Below are positions 58,101 to 64,000 of a stretch of DNA of 64,000 nucleotides, in pieces. The stretch comes from Solibacillus sp. FSL R7-0668 (GTDB taxonomy: Bacteria > Bacillota > Bacilli > Bacillales_A > Planococcaceae): contig NZ_JBBOUU010000001.1 of NCBI RefSeq assembly GCF_038006205.1, positions 2,792,001 to 2,856,000 of the forward strand, written 5' to 3'. Numbering within the stretch: position 1 is the stretch's first letter; every line of letters starts with the position of its first letter. Below the pieces are notes generated by a model. The model saw nothing but the letters and a program-made list of their open reading frames with translations. It was not told where the DNA came from and ran no database searches. Both the position numbers and the translations under genes were made by a program.

Positions 58101-58210
58101 ATTGCACAGCTTTTTGCCTGTTGTTGTTGTAAAAAAGGGATGAGCTCATCGATACGAATTATACTTTTCAATAAATCGGCACTTGTCCGTATTTGTGGAT
58201 ATACCGTCAA
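55136..58210 (-). CDS. dnaE: DNA polymerase III alpha subunit DnaE
   Basis: A 1024-residue DnaE-type polymerase, the error-prone second replicase of Gram-positives. Polymerase motifs: GPGRGSSASSLIAYALEIT, catalytic PDIDIDFLDTRR, LLKIDFLGLRNLTIL, YQEQIMRIANVMAGF. C-terminal OB fold (about 940-1024). It is about 90 residues shorter than B. subtilis DnaE as I recall it. In the N-terminal PHP domain the usual HLxVHSxYSLL opening is YPQIRTSADLL, so metal-binding His residues are lost. TTG start at 58210 with GGAGGG 7 bases before it. Downstream of nrnA. Confidence 0.94.
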   Translation of the reverse strand: MTVYPQIRTSADLLKSIIRIDELIPFLQQQQAKSCAIVNTKLYGLLPFMFQLKKAGIHPVAGLTIALERTEDEILPLVLYAKTNKGYKNLLKIASSIAIRPQQNIPLRWLIAYGEDIAFVVLPFGNQQAWLQPTAQEALQALIQANKENLYIGITRANGVHPFEAQAVALAQQHQLQIMATHESLYLYEQDAFAYEVAQSIETGVKLHDRNYEQQHDHYVLPAQEWQQRFKDQQNWLDTAETLLLSCHVEISLHDVYMPKFPLLEGQTAAEVLKQEVQEGLQKRLQTNTLPKPYVERIQYELQIIQSMGYSDYFLIVADFMRFAREHQILTGPGRGSSASSLIAYALEITQVDPLHYDLLFERFLNVERVTLPDIDIDFLDTRRHEVIEYVARKYGKQFVAQIITFGTLSAKAVARDVARMFNFDSETLEMISKLIPNKPGITLQEAYANSENLRKWMDAEPVRHKWFQTALRLEGLPRNASTHAAGVVLSPVPLVEVVPIEQGHDDIYLTQWPMLEIEQTGLLKIDFLGLRNLTILDQIRKSIQFTHQIELDFNQIPLQDAKTFELLQRGDTVGIFQLESDGMKNALRDIKPTHFLDIVAVNALYRPGPMQFIPVYAKRKHHMEPVIMPHPDLTPILQETYGVIIYQEQIMRIANVMAGFTIGQADILRRAVSKKKREVLEQQRAAFVKGSLAKGYTEQIAQEVYELIVRFADYGFPKSHAVAYSIISYQMAYLKANFPVNFYAALLTNATGNSDKLMQILMEAKANGIQVLPPSINRSVRHFKVENGKIRFSLSAIKGVSQPFLQQLLLVRKERQQPFDSIFDLAVTLTTAHFQRKVIEPLIKAGALDEFGKDRATLLATIEGAQKQADFMRPGGDDLFDGAMMAFGKPKYSQASIMPEKMKLQFEKEVLGFYLSEHPITRMRAQFQQVNGTVQLLTSLKDNSYVRLIGMISEFRQLRTKRGELMAFVMIEDEFGTVSCTVFPKEYEQVAGQLCEDQLLYVEGFLERRFNKVQIKVKQITIQ

Positions 58211-58297
58211 CGATCATCCCTCCTCATTTTTTGTATATAGGGACCCGAATGTTACATAGTGAGAATCTAGGACATCATCACCGAGCAACGCTTCCCT

Positions 58298-59239
58298 TTA
58301 TGCGTTTTGACAAATTTCTTTTAAATCGACAATGACTTGCTCTACTTCCTCCCAATTATGTGCCGTAGCACCTGAAGCAAGCGGATGGCCACCACCGTTG
58401 TACTTTTTTGCTAAGCCATTAATTACCGGCCCTTTTGAGCGTAAACGTACACGGATTGTGTCATTTTCTTCAATAAACATGACCCATGCACGAATATTTT
58501 TCACATTACCTAAGGAGCCAACTAATAACGAGGTTTCAGATGGTGTTGCATCAAATTGCTTTAATACGTCCGTTGGTAATTTAATATGGGCCATACCGTT
58601 TTCATCCATAATAAAATGTTGATAAATGTAGCCTTGTAGATTTAATAGCTTGCGTTCCATTTCATACATCCCATCAAATATTTGATTGCGATCAAAGTTA
58701 TATTGAATGAGCTGACCTGCGATTTCAAATGTTCTTGGACTCGCGCTCGGGAATAAGAAGCGCCCTGTATCTCCAACAATACCCGCAAATAGGAGACGTG
58801 CTGCTGCATCTGATAATTGCCAATTGGCATAGTCTTTCGCTTCTTTGTATAATTCGTAAATCATTTCACTACAAGAGCTTGCACTCGTATCAACCCACAG
58901 TAAATCTCCATAGGCATCATCATTTGGATGGTGGTCGATTTTAATGAGGCAATCCCCCGTCTTATAGCGTTGATCGTCGATGCGCTCTGTGTTTGCTGTA
59001 TCGGTTGCAATAACTAATGCCCCTTCAAAAACAGCGTCCTCAATTTGCTCTGGGTATGCTAAAAACGATAGAGACGCATCATGCTCACCAACTGTGTACA
59101 CATTTTTTTCTGGAAAGTTGGCGCGAATTAATTCCGCTAAACCAATTTGAGACCCGTAGGCATCTGGATCTGGGCGTACATGACGGTGCACGATAATCGT
59201 TTCATATTGTTTAATTTTGTCAATAATTTGACGTTTCAC
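58298..59239 (-). CDS. nrnA: Bifunctional oligoribonuclease/PAP phosphatase NrnA
   Basis: A 313-residue DHH-DHHA1 phosphoesterase. Metal motifs: VRPDPDAYGSQIGLA, VIATDTANTERID, KIDHHPNDDAYGDL (the DHH motif), GIVGDTGRFLF. The C-terminal DHHA1 domain ends with RSKGPVINGLAKKYNGGGHP and LASGAT. It degrades nano-RNAs (2-5 nt) and removes phosphate from pAp. GTG start at 59239 after AGGGGGAA. Upstream of dnaE, as in B. subtilis (ytqI). Confidence 0.95.
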   Translation of the reverse strand: MKRQIIDKIKQYETIIVHRHVRPDPDAYGSQIGLAELIRANFPEKNVYTVGEHDASLSFLAYPEQIEDAVFEGALVIATDTANTERIDDQRYKTGDCLIKIDHHPNDDAYGDLLWVDTSASSCSEMIYELYKEAKDYANWQLSDAAARLLFAGIVGDTGRFLFPSASPRTFEIAGQLIQYNFDRNQIFDGMYEMERKLLNLQGYIYQHFIMDENGMAHIKLPTDVLKQFDATPSETSLLVGSLGNVKNIRAWVMFIEENDTIRVRLRSKGPVINGLAKKYNGGGHPLASGATAHNWEEVEQVIVDLKEICQNA

Positions 59240-59331
59240 AAAGTTTCCCCCTAAGACATAGTGAATACCTATCGCAATTCCTCAAGAAAGCCGTTACAAT
59301 ATTTAGTAGTTTTGTAATTGGGAGGTTCACT

Positions 59332-59643
59332 ATGGTTTATTTAAATTTCTTATTAGTCGCTTGTATTGTTGCGTCACTTGTATTTTATTTTTATTTTAAA
59401 ACGAAGCAATTCCGTTCGACATTGCCAATTCGTACAAAATGGTATAAAGCCAAATCAGGGGTTGCACTTGCTGCATTCATCATTTTCTTTGGATTCAATG
59501 CAACGATTCTTTACCCTGATATGATTGGCTATATTGTTGCGATTGTCTTTTTAATTATTGGAATCATTCTTGGTACGAGTAACTACAAACGTATGCGTCA
59601 CGAAGGTCGTTTCGTTCAAGAAGAATACGAATTAAATAAATAA
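59332..59643 (+). CDS. ytpI: YtpI-family small membrane protein
   Basis: A 103-residue protein with three helices (about 3-20, 38-58, 62-82) and charged C terminus. It matches B. subtilis YtpI by the pattern KSGVALAAFIIFFGFNATIL and KRMRHEGRFVQEEYELN, and by position next to nrnA and ytoI. Function unknown. ATG at 59332 with GGGAGG upstream. Confidence 0.85.
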   Translation: MVYLNFLLVACIVASLVFYFYFKTKQFRSTLPIRTKWYKAKSGVALAAFIIFFGFNATILYPDMIGYIVAIVFLIIGIILGTSNYKRMRHEGRFVQEEYELNK

Positions 59644-59649
59644 TGAATC

Positions 59650-59677
59650 GACCACTATTTTTGATAGTGGTCTTTTT
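59650..59677 (+). terminator. Terminator after ytpI
   Basis: Stem GACCACTAT / ATAGTGGTC with TTTTG loop and TTTTT tail. Confidence 0.88.
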
Positions 59678-59694
59678 AATTGGATTGGAGCGTT

Positions 59695-61002
59695 TTAGCG
59701 CTCTAATAATTGGAATGTCATCATCGCTTTACCAACTAATAAAGATCCGCTATACACTTCAAAATCCATTTTTACGAATTTGCGTGACATATCTAAAATA
59801 CGCGGTTGCACGGTCAAGATGCTTTCCATTTGTACAGGCTTTATGAAGTAAATATTCATATTTTCAACTACAGCTTCACCACGTTTACGACGCTTTAAAG
59901 CAAAAGCCCCTACCTCTGATAATAATGTCGTGAAAGCGCCATATGAAATCGCACCGAATTGGTTCGTCATTTGCGGTGTAACAGTAAATTCAACAACGAT
60001 ATCCTCTTCTCCCGTAACACGCATTTCATTTTTCACTAAATCATCAATCGTTTCACCATGCTGCGGCTGACGTTGGGCAATTTGAATTGCTTTTAATACA
60101 TCCTGACGGCTAATCACCCCTCTTAGTGCACCAGCATCGTCAATAACAGGTAATAGGTCAATTCCTTCCCAAATCATACGATGTCCAGCAGTTGCAACAC
60201 TCGTTTTCATCGAGGCAGCAATTGGATTTTTCGTCATCACTTTTTCGATTGGCTCATCCTCGTCTTTTCCAATTACGTCTTTACTCGTAATCATACCGAC
60301 CAGCTTATTTTGTTGTGTAACGACGGGGAATGCGCCATGGGTTGTACGCAAATTTTGCTTATGGAAGGCGGCAATGGTATCGGTATTTTTCAACACAGCC
60401 GTTTCCTCAATTGGCACGTACACATCTTCAATTAATAATATATCCTTTTTAATTAATTGGTCATAAATGGCACGGTTAATCATCGTTGCAACAGTAAAGG
60501 TATCATAGCTTGTTGAAATGATTGGTAAATCTAATTCATCAGCTAGTTGCTTGTTTGGCTCTGTTGTATCAAAGCCACCTGTAATTAATACAGCCGCGCC
60601 TGTTTTTAGTGCATATTCATGTGCCTGTGTACGATTCCCGACAATAAGAAGACTCCCTGCATCCGTATAGCGCATCATATCGTCAAGCTTCATCGCACCT
60701 ATTACAAATTTTGTTAAAGTTTTATGGAGGCCTGATTTTCCGCCTAAAACTTGACCATCAATAATATTTACAATTTCAGCAAATGTTAAGCGCTCAATAT
60801 TTTCCTTCTTTTTCTTTTCAATTCGAATCGTCCCAACACGTTCTATTGAGCTTACTAAACGGCGATTTTCCGCTTCCTTAATGGCGCGGTAAGCCGTTCC
60901 CTCACTTACTTGCATTTCCTTTGCAATTTGACGAACAGAAATTTTATCTCCGACCGGTAGTGATTCGATATATTGTAAAATTTTCTCGTGCTTTGTTGAC
61001 AA
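59695..61002 (-). CDS. ytoI: YtoI: HTH-DRTGG-CBS-hotdog multidomain protein
   Basis: A 435-residue protein with four parts in order: helix-turn-helix (about 1-60, ISVRQIAKEMQVSEGTAYRA), DRTGG domain (about 72-180), two CBS repeats (about 190-310, FPVVTQQNKLVGMITSKDVI and LLPVIDDAGALRGVISRQDV), and a C-terminal hotdog thioesterase-like domain (about 325-432, NQFGAISYGAFTTLLSEVGA). CBS pairs usually bind adenine nucleotides. The mix suggests a regulator sensing nucleotide and acyl-CoA-like ligands; function not established. TTG start at 61002, with AGGTGA upstream. Confidence 0.9.
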   Translation of the reverse strand: MSTKHEKILQYIESLPVGDKISVRQIAKEMQVSEGTAYRAIKEAENRRLVSSIERVGTIRIEKKKKENIERLTFAEIVNIIDGQVLGGKSGLHKTLTKFVIGAMKLDDMMRYTDAGSLLIVGNRTQAHEYALKTGAAVLITGGFDTTEPNKQLADELDLPIISTSYDTFTVATMINRAIYDQLIKKDILLIEDVYVPIEETAVLKNTDTIAAFHKQNLRTTHGAFPVVTQQNKLVGMITSKDVIGKDEDEPIEKVMTKNPIAASMKTSVATAGHRMIWEGIDLLPVIDDAGALRGVISRQDVLKAIQIAQRQPQHGETIDDLVKNEMRVTGEEDIVVEFTVTPQMTNQFGAISYGAFTTLLSEVGAFALKRRKRGEAVVENMNIYFIKPVQMESILTVQPRILDMSRKFVKMDFEVYSGSLLVGKAMMTFQLLER

Positions 61003-61132
61003 CTACATCACCTATTTCTCATCATTCATTTCTATTATTAGTGTAACACATTCACTCATCCTAATTACACCATTTCATTAGTACAGTTGAGAAAGATTCG
61101 TTCAATTGTTAGAAAATTGATTGTCTAAAAAT

Positions 61133-61175
61133 CGGAAAAACTGCCCAAAGAAGGACAAACCTCCCGGACAGTTTC
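61133..61175 (-). terminator. Terminator after ytkL
   Basis: Minus strand AAACTGTCC / GGGCAGTTT with a long loop, then TTCC; moderate quality. Confidence 0.65.
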
Positions 61176-61181
61176 AAAAAT

Positions 61182-61862
61182 TTAATGGTTTACGAACTCA
61201 CCTGCTGATAAAATTTGTACTTCCGCATCTTCAACAAGCTTGGCAAATTTGTTTGGATCTTGCGCAATCGGTGGGAATGTATTGTAGTGAATCGGTACAA
61301 CGATTTTGGGCTTTAATAATGATACAGCATAAGCCGCATCTTCTGGACCCATTGTAAAATTATCACCAATTGGTAAAAAAGCGATATCAATCGGGTGGCG
61401 TTTGCCGATGAGCTCCATATCTCCAAACAAAGCCGTATCCCCTGCATGATAAATGGTTTTCCCTTCTGCTGTAAATAAAATTCCCGCTGGCATTCCGGTA
61501 TAAATGATTTCGTTTTTTTCTGTTACGTAGGACGAACCATGAAATGCTTGCGTAAATTTTACTTTGCCAAATTCAAATTGATGCGCACCGCCAATATGCA
61601 TATTGTGAACATTGCAACCCTGCCAGCCTAAATAGTCGGCTAGTTCGTTTGGTGCAACAACGAGTGCATTATTTTTCTTTGCAAGCTCTACCGTATCCCC
61701 TACGTGATCATTATGGCCATGCGTCAACAAAATAACATCTGGCTGTTCATTATCAACCTTTAAATCGGTTTTCCCATTGCCATTGATAAATGGGTCAATT
61801 AAAATCGTCCTTCCATTCGTTTTGATTTTTACGACTGAATGTCCGTGATAAGAAATTTGCAT
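61182..61862 (-). CDS. ytkL: UPF0173 metal-dependent hydrolase
   Basis: A 226-residue metallo-beta-lactamase-fold protein. Metal motif [12 protein letters not shown] (about 47-58), further His in HAFHGSSYV and [11 protein letters not shown], and Asp in [13 protein letters not shown]. The opening [14 protein letters not shown] is the family's. Substrate unknown. ATG at 61862. Next to ytoI, as in B. subtilis. Confidence 0.92.
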   Translation of the reverse strand: MQISYHGHSVVKIKTNGRTILIDPFINGNGKTDLKVDNEQPDVILLTHGHNDHVGDTVELAKKNNALVVAPNELADYLGWQGCNVHNMHIGGAHQFEFGKVKFTQAFHGSSYVTEKNEIIYTGMPAGILFTAEGKTIYHAGDTALFGDMELIGKRHPIDIAFLPIGDNFTMGPEDAAYAVSLLKPKIVVPIHYNTFPPIAQDPNKFAKLVEDAEVQILSAGEFVNH

Positions 61863-61992
61863 CGAATGACCTCCTCAAAAAATTTCATCCCCCATTCTAT
61901 TCGTTATTTCAGCATAAATCCCCTTTTTTTGATATGCTAAATAAGCAAAAGATAATGATGATTGTCTATACAAAACTAAAGGAGTTTTTACT

Positions 61993-63081
61993 ATGTCAAA
62001 ACTTAATGAACTACAAGCGTATTTAGTAACAAATGAAATCGATGCGGCTTTTATTACGACACCAGATAATGTATTTTATTTTTCAAATTTTAATAGCGAT
62101 CCACATGAGCGTTTACTAGGTGTCATGCTATTTAAAGATGCCGAGCCATTTCTAATATGTCCTAAAATGGAAATGCCCGATGTCATTGCGGCTGGTTGGC
62201 AATATGAAGTTGTCGGTCATGAAGATACAGAAAACGCATGGGATATTGTGACTAAAACCGTTGCAACGCGCAATACCCCATTCCAAAAGCTCGCTATTGA
62301 AAAAGCACATTTAACAGTTGAGCGTTTTGAAGCGATTCAAGAACGTTTTGAAAACATCGTATTCGTAGGAATTGATGAAAAAATCAATGCGATGCGTATT
62401 TATAAGAGCGAAGAAGAATTAGTCAAAATGCGTAAAGCAGCTGAACTTGCAGACTATGCCATTCAAGTAGGCTGTGACGCCATCACTGAAGGTAAGACTG
62501 AAATGGAAGTTTTAAATGAAATCGAATCAGCGATTAAAGCGAAGGGGTATGCGATGAGCTTTGATACGATGGTACTTGCCGGTGAAAAAGCCGCCTCACC
62601 ACACGGAACACCCGGTGATCGTAAAATCCAGCAAGGTGATCTTATCTTATTTGACCTTGGCGTTATTTACGAAGGATATTGCTCAGACATCACACGTACA
62701 GTCGCATTTGGTCAACCAGGTGAAGAGCAAATTAAAATTTATAATACCGTACGTGCTGCCAACGAAAATGCCATCGCTGCCGTAAAACCTGGCGTACGCG
62801 CAATGGACCTAGATAAAATTGCACGCGATACAATTGCTGATGCAGGATATGGTGAGTACTTTACACACCGCTTAGGTCATGGTCTTGGTATTTCAGTACA
62901 TGAGTTCCCTTCGATTAATGGCTCCAATGAAATGGTATTAAACGAAGGTACCGTATTCACAATTGAACCAGGTGTTTATAAAACAAATGTTGCCGGTGTT
63001 CGAATTGAGGATGATGTAGTCGTAACAAGCACAGGGGTAGAAATATTAACAAAATTCACAAAAGAATTAGTAATTCTTTAA
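61993..63081 (+). CDS. M24-family Xaa-Pro dipeptidase/aminopeptidase
   Basis: A 362-residue metallopeptidase. N-terminal creatinase-like domain (1-125), then pita-bread catalytic domain with five metal ligands: DLGVIYEGYCSDITRT (two Asp), HRLGHGLGISVHE (His), FTIEPGVY (Glu), RIEDDVVVT (Glu). It cleaves peptides with Pro in second position. ATG at 61993 with AAAGGAG upstream. Two hairpins follow it. Confidence 0.92.
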   Translation: MSKLNELQAYLVTNEIDAAFITTPDNVFYFSNFNSDPHERLLGVMLFKDAEPFLICPKMEMPDVIAAGWQYEVVGHEDTENAWDIVTKTVATRNTPFQKLAIEKAHLTVERFEAIQERFENIVFVGIDEKINAMRIYKSEEELVKMRKAAELADYAIQVGCDAITEGKTEMEVLNEIESAIKAKGYAMSFDTMVLAGEKAASPHGTPGDRKIQQGDLILFDLGVIYEGYCSDITRTVAFGQPGEEQIKIYNTVRAANENAIAAVKPGVRAMDLDKIARDTIADAGYGEYFTHRLGHGLGISVHEFPSINGSNEMVLNEGTVFTIEPGVYKTNVAGVRIEDDVVVTSTGVEILTKFTKELVIL

Positions 63082-63092
63082 AATTTTACGAC

Positions 63093-63129
63093 AGACAATC
63101 AAGCTACTAGATAGCTTGGTTGTCTTTTT
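63093..63129 (+). terminator. Terminator after the M24 peptidase gene
   Basis: Stem GACAATCAAGCTA / TAGCTTGGTTGTC with TTTTT tail. Confidence 0.88.
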
Positions 63130-63183
63130 AGTAATCACTAAAAATAGTTGAATAAAACATATACGATATGCGTAACCTATAAC

Positions 63184-63228
63184 GAGTGATTAACTAGCAT
63201 CATGCATGCTATTAATCACTCATTTTTT
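63184..63228 (+). terminator. Second hairpin with T-run before the last gene
   Basis: Stem GAGTGATTAACTAGCA / TGCTATTAATCACTC followed by ATTTTTTA. It could be a second terminator, or an attenuator in the leader of the gene at 63333. Confidence 0.75.
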
Positions 63229-63332
63229 ATTGATAAATTGTCTATCATCATTTTTTACAATATTTAACTCGTTTTTATTAGCTAGCAATAAGGAATAGAA
63301 TACTAAGTCTCTTTGAAAGGACGTGGGATCGT

Positions 63333-63977
63333 ATGAATAAATGGTTCATCATCGCCTTCATTATTTTATTATTGGCTTTGCTCTCTATGAGTCAAGTGAA
63401 TCAACAAACGAAGGCAGCAACAACATCGCTTAGTATTGCTCAAAAAGATCTTGTTTTACGTAATGCTCCAAATAAGGGCGCAGTAGGATCAAAAAAGGCA
63501 CAGCCACCCGTTGTTACGAGCGGTTTCATGCCAAAAGCAAATCGTAGCTACACCTATGAGCCTTCCTTTGAAGATCCGAATCAAGTTACCTATCAAGCAG
63601 TGAACAATCCTTCTATTGCGAACTCAATTGAATTATTAGAAGCGGACTATATCGGCTATACGTATATTGAAAGCAACAGCGAACTCAAACTTGGTGTCGC
63701 CTATTCTGATACCTTCTTCTTTTCATTAAGCTATCCGATGAAGGAGAACCGTACTATTATTGATACGGATTACGGCTATGATGGTGTCCATGCGACTACG
63801 GAAGTAAAAGTTGAAAGTACTTCGGCTACTGTGCACACAAAAGCCGCAACATTTCATAACGTCGTCATTTTAGCGTATCCGAATGGCACTAAAATTTATT
63901 TAGCAAAGGATTACGGCATTATCCGCATTGCTGATTTCGAAGGCGATATTACGACTGAATTAATTGCGGTCCAATAA
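63333..63977 (+). CDS. Secreted or membrane-anchored protein, unknown
   Basis: A 214-residue protein with an N-terminal hydrophobic segment (about 4-20) that could be a signal peptide (possible cut near TKAAT, residue 27-30) or an anchor. The rest is Ser/Thr/Tyr-rich beta-type sequence in two parts: a linker (30-70) and a domain (70-214) with YEPSFEDPNQVTYQAVNNPS and FHNVVILAYPNGTKIYLAKD. I do not recognise the family. ATG at 63333 follows GAAAGGACGTGGGA. Confidence 0.7.
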   Translation: MNKWFIIAFIILLLALLSMSQVNQQTKAATTSLSIAQKDLVLRNAPNKGAVGSKKAQPPVVTSGFMPKANRSYTYEPSFEDPNQVTYQAVNNPSIANSIELLEADYIGYTYIESNSELKLGVAYSDTFFFSLSYPMKENRTIIDTDYGYDGVHATTEVKVESTSATVHTKAATFHNVVILAYPNGTKIYLAKDYGIIRIADFEGDITTELIAVQ

Positions 63978-64000
63978 AAAAATCTGCCTTGCTCTCCATT

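Overview
The window looks like a chromosomal segment of a low-GC, endospore-forming member of the Bacillales, most likely a Solibacillus/Lysinibacillus-type Planococcaceae. The reasons are the sspI spore-protein gene, a YheC/YheD-type coat-associated ATP-grasp gene, T-box leaders, an AUU-started infC, a menaquinol oxidase (qox) operon, and gene order closely matching two Bacillus subtilis neighbourhoods: sspI-ysgA-pheST with ysdCBA-rplT-rpmI-infC, and dnaI-dnaB-nrdR-gapB-coaE-mutM-polA-phoRP-mdh-icd-citZ-ytvI-fxsA-pyk-pfkA-accAD-dnaE-nrnA-ytpI-ytoI-ytkL. Species assignment is inference from synteny and protein recognition. No tRNA, rRNA, CRISPR array, prophage or intact insertion sequence was seen.

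Layout. Bases 1-3.7 kb: truncated yheC/D-like gene, an unknown partner gene, an orphan ECF transporter S component, an isochorismatase-family hydrolase and a small membrane protein. 3.7-13.1 kb: pheT-pheS behind a T-box, qoxDCBA, an rRNA/tRNA methyltransferase and sspI. 13.1-19.2 kb: divergent TetR/pirin pair, a non-coding stretch rich in stem-loops, isolated argF, and small metabolic genes. 19.2-25.7 kb: ysdB, ysdA, rplT-rpmI-infC behind an L20-type leader, a chemoreceptor, and thrS behind a T-box. 25.7-31 kb: dnaI-dnaB-nrdR, gapB and a TauE-like permease. 31-44 kb: coaE-mutM-polA and phoR-phoP, with five extra genes between them (chemoreceptor, ATP-grasp enzyme, membrane protein, hflC-hflK). 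44-54.9 kb: mdh, icd, citZ, ytvI, fxsA, pyk-pfkA, accA-accD and a FadR-type regulator. 55-64 kb: dnaE, nrnA, ytpI, ytoI, ytkL, an M24 peptidase and a secreted unknown protein.

Most housekeeping genes lie on the minus strand, which is probably the replication leading strand here. The window carries central carbon metabolism (glycolysis, gluconeogenic GapB, three TCA enzymes, malonyl-CoA synthesis), respiration, replication and repair, and translation. Regulation visible in the DNA includes two T-boxes, one L20-type leader, a good citZ promoter with an overlapping cre-like site, an operator dyad for the FadR-type regulator in front of accDA, and palindromes in the TetR/pirin interval.

I found no clear novel multi-gene system. 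The points most worth a second look are: the apparent non-canonical start of dnaI; the swap of the charged N-terminal tail from HflK to HflC; the five-gene block between polA and phoR with its repeated hairpins; the stem-loop-rich stretch at 14.7-14.9 kb; T-boxes that lie directly downstream of operons lacking their own terminator; and the operator/regulator pairs.
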